From Natronoflexus pectinivorans (GTDB lineage Bacteria > Bacteroidota > Bacteroidia > Bacteroidales > Marinilabiliaceae), in contig NZ_SLWK01000001.1 in NCBI RefSeq assembly GCF_004345615.1, forward strand, positions 744,001 through 808,000: DNA of 64,000 nucleotides, written 5' to 3'. The notes below the pieces were generated by a model. The model was given only the letters and a program-made list of their open reading frames with translations. It was not told where the DNA came from and made no database searches. Positions 9,649 through 17,869 of this stretch are shown here, piece by piece (position 1 is the first letter of the stretch; every line of letters begins with the position of its first letter). A program made the position numbers and the translations under genes.

Positions 9649-10029
9649 ATGGAAGTAATCAATATAAAGGGAACAGACGATACCCCCAATGTAATATTGG
9701 ATAAAGCGAGCGGACAATTTGAAATTTCCGGCAGATCGTTGCCAGAAGATGTCAACATGTTTTTTGAAAAAATTCTTGATTGGATTGATGAATATGCACA
9801 AGATCCAAATGACAGAACTGAGTTCAACTTCAAACTGGAATATTTCAACACAGCATCGTCAAAAGTAATTCTCGACATACTTTTAAAATTTGAAGAGATT
9901 GTTGAGAACGGAAAAGAAGTAGTGATTAAATGGCACTACCACGAAGACGAAGAAGATATGCTGGAAGCAGGTGAAGAGTATTCCGACATCGTTGAAATAC
10001 CTTTCGATTATATCGTTTACAACGATTAA
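9649..10029 (+). CDS. siaC: SiaC-family regulatory phosphoprotein (DUF1987)
   Basis: 126 residues with the SiaC pattern: an N-terminal strand (EVINIKGTDDTP), the core FFEKILDWIDEYA, and the phospho-site block LEYFNTASSK. The threonine in that block is residue 68 from this start, the number of the phosphorylated threonine in P. aeruginosa SiaC. In the known system, unphosphorylated SiaC binds and activates the diguanylate cyclase SiaD. No diguanylate cyclase is present in this window, so the SiaC target here is unknown. The acidic C-terminus (EDEEDMLEAGEEY) is typical of the family. Confidence 0.88.
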   Translation: MEVINIKGTDDTPNVILDKASGQFEISGRSLPEDVNMFFEKILDWIDEYAQDPNDRTEFNFKLEYFNTASSKVILDILLKFEEIVENGKEVVIKWHYHEDEEDMLEAGEEYSDIVEIPFDYIVYND

Positions 10030-10070
10030 TCTTATCGTTAATTAATCATGAAATTGCAAAAGCGGAAAAA

Positions 10071-10098
10071 TTGCGTTTGCATATTTTTCATAACTTTG
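10071..10098 (+). promoter_or_regulatory. Candidate Bacteroidota-type promoter for the ABC transporter gene
   Basis: TAACTTTG at 10091-10098 matches the -7 element TAnnTTTG. A TTG at 10071-10073 lies 17 bp upstream, close to the usual -33 spacing. It would start a transcript about 110 nt before the transporter gene, in the only gap over 150 bp inside this + strand block. It is a pattern match only. Confidence 0.45.
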
Positions 10099-10133
10099 TG
10101 ATTGATAGTTTATTTTATAATATTAAAATATTA

Positions 10134-10167
10134 AAAATCGAATGGAATTTTTACATCATTCGATTTT
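10134..10167 (+). repeat. Perfect 11-bp inverted repeat in the transporter leader
   Basis: The arms AAAATCGAATG (10134-10144) and CATTCGATTTT (10157-10167) are exact inverted copies separated by 12 bp. The repeat lies between the candidate promoter and the transporter start. It could form an RNA hairpin (attenuator or weak terminator after siaC) or be a protein-binding site. The T-tract after it is only four bases, so termination is uncertain. Confidence 0.5.
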
Positions 10168-10212
10168 AAACCAGTTAGTATAAAATTACAGAATATTCAT
10201 TGAGCTTAAAGA

Positions 10213-13200
10213 ATGAGTGAAGAGATACTAAAAGCGTTGATGCAACTGTTTGGTTTATTAACCAAACAGGATGGAGGAGTTGGTTCCAACGAAACCGAAT
10301 ATGTGCGGATGTTCCTTAAACAGCAACTAAGCAGTGACGCTGTTGAAGAATACTTTGCACTTTTTCTCAAGCACTCTGCAAAAGCCAAATCAAACGATTC
10401 CGATGGTGAAGAGGAGGGAGGAAAGGTTAAACTAACCTCCATGAAAGATTCTGTAAGAATCCTGGGAATCTGTAAAAAAATCAATAAACAATTAAACCGA
10501 GAACAGAAAATAGTCGTATTGGTTCGTCTTTACGAACTAATCAGTATGGATATGAAATTCACCGAGCAACGGATGGCGATCATCAATACCGTTGCCGATG
10601 TATTTAAAATTCCAAAAAATGAAGTCTCCGCGGTTGAAACTTTTATCCTGCATAATGATCCGGTAAAACTTGATCATCTGGATTTTATGCTGGTTAATGA
10701 CCAGGAGCAATCCGGAACTCAAAATAAGCACATACAAACTTCGGGACTTAGCGGCAGCATCATTATTCTGAGAATAAAAAGCGCTGACCTTTATTTTATG
10801 CGCTATACGGGTGATCAGGAAATCTTCCTAAACGGTTTGGTCATCAATAAAACCCGCATTTATCTGTTCCCCAAAGGAAGTTTTATTCGTGTTCCCAAAG
10901 GAAAACCTGTATACTATACCGATGTTGCAGGTCATTTCCTTACCGACTCGGCCGCAAATAAAATAAGCTACGAAGTAAATAACGTACTCTTCCGGTTTAA
11001 GAACGGAGCAGTGGGTTTGCGCAACATCAATATTGCTGAAGAGCAGGGAAGACTTATAGGAATTATGGGTGCCTCCGGTGCAGGAAAAACAACCTTGCTT
11101 AATGTTTTATCCGGTATTGAAGCCCCTACCGAGGGAGAGGTGCTCATCAATGGTTTCAACTTGCATACAGAAAAAGATCAGATAGAAGGTGTGATCGGTC
11201 TTATTCCGCAGGATGATCTCCTTATAGAAGAATTAACCGTATTCGAAAACCTCTATTACAATGCGAAACTCTGCTTCAAAGATAAAAATGAAGAGGAGAT
11301 AAATAGATTGGTGGACGATACTCTTCAAAGCCTTGGCTTATATGAGCGTCGCCATCTTAAAGTTGGATCGCCACTTAATAAAATGATCAGTGGTGGACAG
11401 AGAAAACGATTAAACATTGCTCTGGAACTCATCCGTGAACCGGGAATCCTATTCGTGGATGAACCAACTTCAGGACTCTCTTCCCGGGATTCGGAAAACG
11501 TAATGAATTTATTGCGAGAACTTGCCTTGAAAGGCAAACTCATCTACGTGGTAATTCACCAGCCCTCTTCCGATATTTATAAGATGTTTGATAAAATGTA
11601 TATCCTCGACACAGGAGGATATCCGGTTTATTATGGAAATCCCGGTGAATCTCTCATCTATTTTAAACAACTGGATTCGCAGATCAACAGTGATCAGGGG
11701 GAATGTCCAACTTGTGGAAACCTCAATCCCGAATTGATCTTTAACATTATTGATGCCAGTGTAATTGATGAATACGGAAACTACACAAATAAACGTAAAG
11801 TTTCTCCGGAAGAGTGGCATGAGCACTTTAAACAGGAAAACCCAATTCCTGAAATTAAGCGTGTTGAGACACAACCGCCTAAAAGTCTGAATATCCCGTC
11901 CTGGTTTAACCAGTTCAAAATTTATACCTTGCGTGATTTTTTCTCAAAAATCAGCAACAAGCAATACATCATTCTTAACTTGCTCGAAGCACCGTTTCTT
12001 GGTTTTATTCTTGCATACCTGATCAGGTATATTGCCGATCCCACCTCAAATATTTACATTTTCCGAGAAAATGAAAATATTCCTCCCTACATTTTTATGG
12101 GAATTGTTGTAGCTCTCTTCTTTGGATTAATTGTTAGTGCTGAAGAGATATTTAAGGATGCAAAAATACTCAAGCGCGAATCATTTCTGAAACTCAGTCG
12201 CTCAAGTTATTTGGCTTCGAAAATATTGCTGCTGTTTACAATCTCCGCCATACAGATGGTTCTCTTTGTTTTTGTAGGAAACTATATACTTGGAATTCAA
12301 AATATGTATTTTGAATTCTGGTTGGCACTTTTCTCCATATCGGCATTCGCCAATATTCTGGGACTCATATTGTCTGCATCTTTTAACTCCATCGTAACCA
12401 TTTACATATTGATACCACTGGTTATGATTCCGCAGATGGTTCTTGGTGGTGCAATGTTTACTTTTGATAAACTCAATAAGGATTTTACAAGTGTTGATAA
12501 AGTTCCTGCCATAGCTGAATTTATGCCTTCACGGTATGTTTATGAAGGATTAATTGTGCATCAGTATAAACACAACAATTTCAAAAGAAACTCTTTTGAA
12601 ATTGAAATGCAGGAAAGCCATGCAGACTACAAAAACGTTCATTACATACCTGAATTGCGACAAATAATTGATCAAACATCGGTACATGTTATGGATGAAA
12701 AGCCGCGGGATGATCGTCAGTTTGTTAATAATGTCCGTTTGCTTTACAACGAGCTGTCAAAAGAGATGCGCAGAGTTCCTGAAATTGAGTTCAATTTTAT
12801 TGATCAGTTGAACCCCGAGAATTATAGCGTTTCGGTGGCCAATAAAGCACATGAATACGTAAATGCTCTGTCTCGACATTACAGAGACATGTTTTCAAGA
12901 GCCAATGCCTTAAAGGATCAATTCATTACACTAAACATGAATCAGGATCCCGACAGATTTAATCAAATAAAAGATGACCACTATAACGAAAGCATTTCAT
13001 CCATTGTAAGACGCGAGTTCGAAAGAAATAAAATTCTGCGTCAGGACAATGAACTGGTTCAAATGGCTGATCCCATCTACCAAATGCCTGAACCTGATTA
13101 CTTCTGGTCATTCCGCACCCACTTTTTTGCACCGATGAAACATTTCGGCGGAAGATTTTACGAAACGTTGTGGTTCAATGTAGCCATGGTGTGGGTGTTA

Positions 13201-13287
13201 ACAATATTACTTTACATTGTACTCTATTTTGATCTCCTGAAACGAGGCATCGACTACTTTGGATCAATTAAACTTAGGAAAAAGTAA
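10213..13287 (+). CDS. TerB-like/FHA-like/ABCG-type ABC transporter fusion
   Basis: 1024 residues. An N-terminal helical TerB-like region (about 1-155) is followed by a beta-rich FHA-like segment (about 170-255) and an ABC ATPase (about 260-480). The ATPase has Walker A GASGAGKTT (about 285-293), signature SGGQRKR (about 393) and Walker B ILFVDEPTSGLSS (about 414). A linker with a C-x2-C pair (CPTCG) leads to an ABC2-type membrane domain starting near 580. The last two membrane helices are separated by a roughly 180-residue charged helical insert. One chain carries ATPase then permease, as in ABCG half-transporters, so it probably dimerises. The substrate is unknown. Its position after siaC and before two exported proteins suggests one pathway. 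Confidence 0.85.
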   Translation: MSEEILKALMQLFGLLTKQDGGVGSNETEYVRMFLKQQLSSDAVEEYFALFLKHSAKAKSNDSDGEEEGGKVKLTSMKDSVRILGICKKINKQLNREQKIVVLVRLYELISMDMKFTEQRMAIINTVADVFKIPKNEVSAVETFILHNDPVKLDHLDFMLVNDQEQSGTQNKHIQTSGLSGSIIILRIKSADLYFMRYTGDQEIFLNGLVINKTRIYLFPKGSFIRVPKGKPVYYTDVAGHFLTDSAANKISYEVNNVLFRFKNGAVGLRNINIAEEQGRLIGIMGASGAGKTTLLNVLSGIEAPTEGEVLINGFNLHTEKDQIEGVIGLIPQDDLLIEELTVFENLYYNAKLCFKDKNEEEINRLVDDTLQSLGLYERRHLKVGSPLNKMISGGQRKRLNIALELIREPGILFVDEPTSGLSSRDSENVMNLLRELALKGKLIYVVIHQPSSDIYKMFDKMYILDTGGYPVYYGNPGESLIYFKQLDSQINSDQGECPTCGNLNPELIFNIIDASVIDEYGNYTNKRKVSPEEWHEHFKQENPIPEIKRVETQPPKSLNIPSWFNQFKIYTLRDFFSKISNKQYIILNLLEAPFLGFILAYLIRYIADPTSNIYIFRENENIPPYIFMGIVVALFFGLIVSAEEIFKDAKILKRESFLKLSRSSYLASKILLLFTISAIQMVLFVFVGNYILGIQNMYFEFWLALFSISAFANILGLILSASFNSIVTIYILIPLVMIPQMVLGGAMFTFDKLNKDFTSVDKVPAIAEFMPSRYVYEGLIVHQYKHNNFKRNSFEIEMQESHADYKNVHYIPELRQIIDQTSVHVMDEKPRDDRQFVNNVRLLYNELSKEMRRVPEIEFNFIDQLNPENYSVSVANKAHEYVNALSRHYRDMFSRANALKDQFITLNMNQDPDRFNQIKDDHYNESISSIVRREFERNKILRQDNELVQMADPIYQMPEPDYFWSFRTHFFAPMKHFGGRFYETLWFNVAMVWVLTILLYIVLYFDLLKRGIDYFGSIKLRKK

Positions 13288-13351
13288 CCTTTTCACATAC
13301 ATAGATGTATAAGGACAATAATTATATAGTGAAACTTAAACTTCATTTGTC

Positions 13352-14269
13352 ATGATAAAGAATTTATTTTTTGTACTGCTGATACTTGCCGGTTTTCAAC
13401 TATTTTCTGGTTGTAAAGGTTGCTCCGATGCCGACAGGCGTGGTTCAGACGAACTGGTTTTACCCGATTCGCTCATAACAGACGCTCCTCTTAAACTTTC
13501 GGAAGAGATTATGAACGAAGTTATAGGTAACATTTCTTCTCCGGTGGAAATGGCCAACCTGTTTAAAGCTTCAGGCGTAGAATTTACCCAAAGAATTCTT
13601 AATGATCCGGATAATGTGTCCCGGTATCAGACCAGTTTTAAAAGAGCGCTTAATTTAGGTGTTTTTAGCGCCGATTTAGGCTACATCAACACATTTGACA
13701 AGAGCAATATCGTTGTTTCCTATTTATTGGCTGTAAACAGTCTTGCAGATGGAATTAGAGTGGGACAATTCTTCGACTTCAATTCCCTCCGCAGAATGGC
13801 ATCCAGTTCATCTAATCTGGATTCATTAATGGAAATGTCGGTATCCAGTTTTAACCGCATGGATAATTATCTTCGCGAGCAAAACAGGAGCAACGTAAGT
13901 ACTTTGATTGTTACCGGAGCCTGGATTGAAGGTTTATGGATTGCCACAAACGTTGTAAGACAATCGGGAGACAAAGATCTGAAGATTAGAATTGCGGAAC
14001 AGAAAAATGTTATCAACATCCTTGAAATTATTCTTTCAAATTACACGAGCGAACCAAATTTTGCTGAATTGGCCAAAGACATAGCAAGATTAAAAGAGGC
14101 CTACGTACCAATCAGAATTACAACTGAACTCGGTGATCCACAAAGAATAGAACAAGATGGCGTATTGATTTTTATACAGGATGAAGTAAGTACTGTGCAT
14201 TACACCGATGAAGATCTTGAAAATATTATGACGATTATTGAAGAAATTCGCACAAAAATTATCTCATAA
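13352..14269 (+). CDS. Conserved hypothetical lipoprotein
   Basis: 305 residues. An N-terminal signal ends in a lipobox-like FSGC (Cys about 20), then KGCSDADRRG, so it is probably a lipoprotein. The mature part is largely helical and without recognised domains, for example LGVFSADLGYINTFDKSN and SSFNRMDNYLREQN. It lies 64 bp after the ABC transporter gene, on the same strand. I do not recognise a function; position suggests an envelope partner of the transporter. Confidence 0.7.
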   Translation: MIKNLFFVLLILAGFQLFSGCKGCSDADRRGSDELVLPDSLITDAPLKLSEEIMNEVIGNISSPVEMANLFKASGVEFTQRILNDPDNVSRYQTSFKRALNLGVFSADLGYINTFDKSNIVVSYLLAVNSLADGIRVGQFFDFNSLRRMASSSSNLDSLMEMSVSSFNRMDNYLREQNRSNVSTLIVTGAWIEGLWIATNVVRQSGDKDLKIRIAEQKNVINILEIILSNYTSEPNFAELAKDIARLKEAYVPIRITTELGDPQRIEQDGVLIFIQDEVSTVHYTDEDLENIMTIIEEIRTKIIS

Positions 14270-14282
14270 TTAAATGATAATG

Positions 14283-14290
14283 TATTTTTG
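14283..14290 (+). promoter_or_regulatory. Possible -7 box before the small exported protein gene
   Basis: TATTTTTG matches TAnnTTTG and lies 48 bp upstream of ATG 14338. No clear -33 TTTG is seen at the right distance, so support is weak. Confidence 0.3.
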
Positions 14291-14337
14291 AAAATTCAAT
14301 AATCCGATTAATCAACTTTTAATTAATAACATCTACC

Positions 14338-14793
14338 ATGAAAAAGGTAATAATTAGTTTATTTTTGGTATTTACCTTCGGAATATACAATACCTGGGCA
14401 CAATGCGATGAATCTGTTAGAAAAGCTGCATTGCAGGGAATGGGAGATGCTCAATACATCAGAGATTATTCCGTTAACCTCACCAAAAGCCCTACGGAAG
14501 TTAAAACCGGTCAGGTAAAATTTAATGTGATGCTTAACAGTCGCAGTCAATATAGATTTAACGTAGTAAATGGTGCTTCAAACGCTGACGACATTGTGAT
14601 GCAATTATATGATCAGGACAGAATGCTTGCGAGCAATCGTGAAGGAGGCAGAACCTTTGCAGCATTTGATTACATTGTCAGAACTTCGAAAGTATATCAG
14701 TTGGTTTTCTCGTTTCCGGGAGGACAGGAGGGATGTGCCGAAGCAGTGGTATCGCTTGTAAGGCAATTTTCTGAAGGAGAAATGAACTTTTAA
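14338..14793 (+). CDS. Small exported protein of unknown function
   Basis: 151 residues with a cleavable signal peptide (MKKVIISLFLVFTFGIYNTWAQ) and a short mature beta-rich domain containing two cysteines (CDES near the start and EGCAEAV near the end) that could pair in the periplasm. No family is recognised. It is the last + strand gene of the signalling block and is followed by a strong hairpin terminator, so it probably closes the transporter-lipoprotein transcription unit. Confidence 0.7.
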   Translation: MKKVIISLFLVFTFGIYNTWAQCDESVRKAALQGMGDAQYIRDYSVNLTKSPTEVKTGQVKFNVMLNSRSQYRFNVVNGASNADDIVMQLYDQDRMLASNREGGRTFAAFDYIVRTSKVYQLVFSFPGGQEGCAEAVVSLVRQFSEGEMNF

Positions 14794-14818
14794 GCAAAAT
14801 AGAACAATCATTATTATG

Positions 14819-14848
14819 AAAAAACGGTCGAAATTCGACCGTTTTTTT
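14819..14848. terminator. Bidirectional rho-independent terminator
   Basis: CGGTCGAA (14825-14832) and TTCGACCG (14834-14841) form a stem flanked by A-runs on the left and T-runs on the right, so it can work in both directions. It lies between the + strand block ending at 14793 and the - strand CDF gene ending at 14848. Confidence 0.85.
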
Positions 14849-15705
14849 TATTCCTCAGCATCTACATGTATGGTTACGCATACATCCAGCTTTGTTTCCA
14901 CTATACGCTCATATTTACTGGCTATATCGTGTGCCTTTTCCAAACTAAAATGTCCGGGTAGAGTAATATGAAATGTTAATTCAGTATGCTGACCATATGT
15001 GTGAATTTTAAAATGATGTGGATTCAGAGAAATACTCTCACCAACCTCTGTTTCACAGGCCGTAATGCTATTTACCATTTCCTTATCAATTGCTTCTCCC
15101 AGTAACACACTTATGGTATCTTTCATGATTCCGTAAGTGGTATAAAATATCATGGCGGTAACAATAAGCCCAAGAAAACTATCAATCCACCAAATTTTAC
15201 TTCCAAAAAAAATTCCAATCAAAATAATAACGCTCGTGATGGAATCACTTCGATGATGCCACCCATCGGCAACTAGCGAATTATACCTATTCTTTTTACC
15301 AATGTGGATTGAATATCTGGCCATTACCTCCTTTACAACAATGGAAATTGCTGTTGCCCAAATGGCAAGAGATCCAAATTCGACAATTTCGCGATCGCGA
15401 AATTTAGTGATGGATTCCACCAAAAAATTAAAACCTACCACAGCCAATAAAACACCAACAACCAGAGAGGCTATAAGTTCTGCACGGCCATGGCCAAAGG
15501 GATGATTTTTGTCCGCTGGTTGGTGGGAATATTTTAACCCAATTAGCACAGCAAGCGAAGAAAATGAGTCGGAAAGTGTATGCCATGCATCGGCAAGCAG
15601 TGCAACAGAATTAGATACAACACCAGCCCAAAATTTCAATATAAACAGAAGTACATTTAATACAATAGAGCTCCATGTGGCTATAATGGGGGACTTACTT
15701 TTCAT
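14848..15705 (-). CDS. Cation diffusion facilitator (CDF) family metal exporter
   Basis: 285 residues of the CDF family. Membrane helices fill about 10-200. The metal-site motif LLADAWHTLSDSFSS in helix 2 (about 35-49) and VADGWHHRSDSITS in helix 5 (about 144-157) supply the paired Asp/His ligands typical of zinc or iron exporters. A C-terminal cytoplasmic ferredoxin-like domain follows (about 205-285, with HFKIHTYGQHTEL). It exports divalent cations by proton antiport. It is 35 bp downstream of the rhodanese gene and probably in one operon with it and hemW. Metal preference cannot be told from the sequence. Confidence 0.9.
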   Translation of the reverse strand: MKSKSPIIATWSSIVLNVLLFILKFWAGVVSNSVALLADAWHTLSDSFSSLAVLIGLKYSHQPADKNHPFGHGRAELIASLVVGVLLAVVGFNFLVESITKFRDREIVEFGSLAIWATAISIVVKEVMARYSIHIGKKNRYNSLVADGWHHRSDSITSVIILIGIFFGSKIWWIDSFLGLIVTAMIFYTTYGIMKDTISVLLGEAIDKEMVNSITACETEVGESISLNPHHFKIHTYGQHTELTFHITLPGHFSLEKAHDIASKYERIVETKLDVCVTIHVDAEE

Positions 15706-15740
15706 TTAAATCTAGTTTAAGCTATAAGAAGGATGCTTTG

Positions 15741-16112
15741 TTATCTAATTTTTAAAGTATCAATCGGCATTTTATCCATGTACCATTGCTCAAAACCATG
15801 TTCCAAATCGTAAATGGTCTTAAATCTCTTTCTCTTCAAAATTTTAATAACTTCCACAGATCTGTCGCCATAACTGCAATAAATGAAAACATCGGTATTC
15901 TTATCCAAATGAGCAGCTATTTCATCCAAATATTTTCGCTCTCCCGCGTATAAAGCGCCGGGAATTCTTTCTACCTGATACTTTTCGTACATTCTAACAT
16001 CCAATAAAATATAGTTTTCTGATGCCTCCATGGCATCAGAATATTCACTGGAATTCATTCTGAACACAGATGTTGACACAAAAATAGACAATATAAAAGA
16101 AATGATCTTCAT
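15741..16112 (-). CDS. Exported rhodanese-like domain protein
   Basis: 123 residues. A short hydrophobic N-terminus (IISFILSIFVSTSVF) looks like a signal peptide or anchor. A single rhodanese domain follows, with LLDVRMYEKYQVERIPGA and the active-site loop IYCSYGDRS, whose Cys is the sulfur carrier. Such small periplasmic rhodaneses may handle persulfide or cyanide sulfur; the specific role is unknown. It sits 17 bp after the hemW stop, in the same direction. Confidence 0.8.
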   Translation of the reverse strand: MKIISFILSIFVSTSVFRMNSSEYSDAMEASENYILLDVRMYEKYQVERIPGALYAGERKYLDEIAAHLDKNTDVFIYCSYGDRSVEVIKILKRKRFKTIYDLEHGFEQWYMDKMPIDTLKIR

Positions 16113-16129
16113 AAGAGAAAAATATGTGA

Positions 16130-17245
16130 TTACAAATCGGCATCAACAAAAAAATCTTCAATTATGGCATCAACTATAAACCATCCTTTCTCAGAACATT
16201 TCAAAAAAGAACCCTCTTGATATAAAAACTTATTATCAACCCATTTTTGCATAATCGCATTAAAATGATTTTGAAAATAGGTGGTAACCAGCGACATGTC
16301 TATTCCTCTTTTGGTACGTAATCCAAGCATTATTAACTCATTGAATTTATTTACAGAGGTAAGTAATTCCTGTTCTCTAACTAAATCAAATTTCTTACCA
16401 ATATAACTAAGTAAATCTGACTGATTCCAATATCGGGAGCTGCCATAAAATGAATGGCTTCCGGGGCCAAATCCGATGTAAGGTGTTCCATCCCAATAAG
16501 AGGAATTGTGCCGTGATATATAACCGGGTAAACAAAAATTTGAAACTTCATAATGCTCCATCCCTAAATTTTGAGCAAACTCACACAGTAAAAGGTATTG
16601 TTTTAAGCTTTCATCTTCATCCATTTCTCGAAGCTTTCCTTTTCTTTGTTGTTTATAAAAATTAGTACCCTGCTCAATGGTTAAATGATAGGCAGATAAA
16701 TGTTGAAAGGGTAAATCCTTTAGCATTTTCAGGTTTTCAACAAATTTATCTGTTCCCGACCATGATAATCCATAAATTAAATCCAGGCTGATGTTATTAA
16801 ATCCAGCATCACTGGCCGCCATAACCGATTGCATCGCTTGTTGTCCAGTGTGCCGACGCCCCATTCTTTTCAAATCATCGTCATGAAAACTTTGAATGCC
16901 TATACTGATTCTGTTAAAACCAATTTCTCTCAAACCCATTAAATAGTCACTCGATAAATCATCAGGGTTTGCTTCGATGGTAATTTCAGCATCGGGAATA
17001 AATTGGTACAACTTTTTAAGTCTGGAAAAAATGGCATCATAATTGGGTAATGGAATTAACGAGGGTGTTCCACCACCAAAATATAGGGTAGAAATTTTTT
17101 CATCAAAAGAATTTTTACGATGTAAAAATTCTTCCATCAAAGCATCTAAATAACCATTCAGCATCTCAGTATTTGTGGTTTTAAAAAAATCACAATAGTG
17201 ACATTTTGAAACGCAAAATGGAACATGAATATAAATCCCTGCCAT
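16130..17245 (-). CDS. hemW: Radical SAM heme chaperone HemW
   Basis: 371 residues from ATG 17245 (an in-frame GTG at 17248 would add one residue). The radical SAM cluster motif C-x3-C-x2-C is present as CVSKCHYCDF (about 9-18). It is followed by LYFGGGTPSL, the SAM-binding glycine motif, and by EANPDDL and ISIGIQSFHDDDLKRMGRRH. These are the marks of the HemN-like HemW family, which moves heme to acceptor proteins rather than oxidising coproporphyrinogen. The C-terminal HemW domain is present. It starts 23 bp from a perfect parS site and heads the hemW-rhodanese-CDF run. Confidence 0.92.
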   Translation of the reverse strand: MAGIYIHVPFCVSKCHYCDFFKTTNTEMLNGYLDALMEEFLHRKNSFDEKISTLYFGGGTPSLIPLPNYDAIFSRLKKLYQFIPDAEITIEANPDDLSSDYLMGLREIGFNRISIGIQSFHDDDLKRMGRRHTGQQAMQSVMAASDAGFNNISLDLIYGLSWSGTDKFVENLKMLKDLPFQHLSAYHLTIEQGTNFYKQQRKGKLREMDEDESLKQYLLLCEFAQNLGMEHYEVSNFCLPGYISRHNSSYWDGTPYIGFGPGSHSFYGSSRYWNQSDLLSYIGKKFDLVREQELLTSVNKFNELIMLGLRTKRGIDMSLVTTYFQNHFNAIMQKWVDNKFLYQEGSFLKCSEKGWFIVDAIIEDFFVDADL

Positions 17246-17267
17246 CACATTAAATATTTACACAAAA

Positions 17268-17283
17268 TGTTTCACGTGAAACA
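17268..17283. other. parS partition site
   Basis: TGTTTCACGTGAAACA is an exact match to the ParB-binding parS consensus known from Bacillus subtilis. It sits in the gap between hemW and the VanZ-like gene, inside a 22-bp perfect palindrome at 17265-17286. parS sites normally cluster near the replication origin. Confidence 0.9.
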
Positions 17284-17296
17284 TTTAAAAACAGCG

Positions 17297-17349
17297 TTTT
17301 ACACACAGTTATCAACAGTTTATTAACAAAAAATTTAGGTTTTTCAACA
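17297..17349 (+). other. Cluster of DnaA-box-like 9-mers in the hemW/VanZ gap
   Basis: Within 53 bp are TTTTACACA (17297-17305, fits TTWTNCACA), TTATCAACA (17309-17317, one mismatch), TTATTAACA (17320-17328, one mismatch) and TTTTCAACA (17341-17349, one mismatch). The rest of the gap 17246-17467 holds the parS site and AT-rich DNA. It could be part of the origin region or a regulatory DnaA-binding cluster. Confidence 0.4.
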
Positions 17350-17467
17350 GTAAAACATCACAATTATTGAAAACCTGTTCAAATAGAATATTTATTAACC
17401 CTTCATGATCAAAATTAAGAGTCTGTTTCGCATAAAAATCTTAATTTGGCCAATTAAATAAACAACC

Positions 17468-17869
17468 ATGCAAAGTATTATAAGTTTAATAAGTCAGTTC
17501 AAATTAACAATTCTGGTCTGTGCAGTTGTCGTTTTTCTAAGTTTGCTGCCCAGCTCAGAAGTACCAAATCATAATATCTGGAATTTTCAGGGTTCAGATA
17601 AAATTGTGCATTTTTTGATGTATTTTGCCATAAGTTTTACACTCTTTTTTGAAAAATACCTTAGAAACAAACTACATCAGTTCTCCATAAAAAACAGAGT
17701 GAATCTGATACCCATTATCGGATTAATTGTTGCAAGCGGAATTATTGAGTTGATACAACCACCTATATCAAATAGAAGTTGTGAACTATTTGATTTTATA
17801 GCAAACGTTTTAGGGGTAGTAGCGGGATTTTATCTGTTTTCTTTAGCCATTAAAATTCTAAAGCATTAA
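17468..17869 (+). CDS. VanZ-like family membrane protein
   Basis: 133 residues, almost all membrane helices (four predicted: about 10-28, 44-62, 78-93 and 110-128). The VanZ-like signature is visible: a DKIVHFLMYFAISF block (about 43-57) and GIIELIQ ... CELFDFIANVLGVVAG (about 91-119). The family is widespread and its function is not settled; VanZ itself gives low-level teicoplanin resistance. It is alone on the + strand and its last 12 bp overlap the convergent Rrf2 gene. Confidence 0.8.
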   Translation: MQSIISLISQFKLTILVCAVVVFLSLLPSSEVPNHNIWNFQGSDKIVHFLMYFAISFTLFFEKYLRNKLHQFSIKNRVNLIPIIGLIVASGIIELIQPPISNRSCELFDFIANVLGVVAGFYLFSLAIKILKH

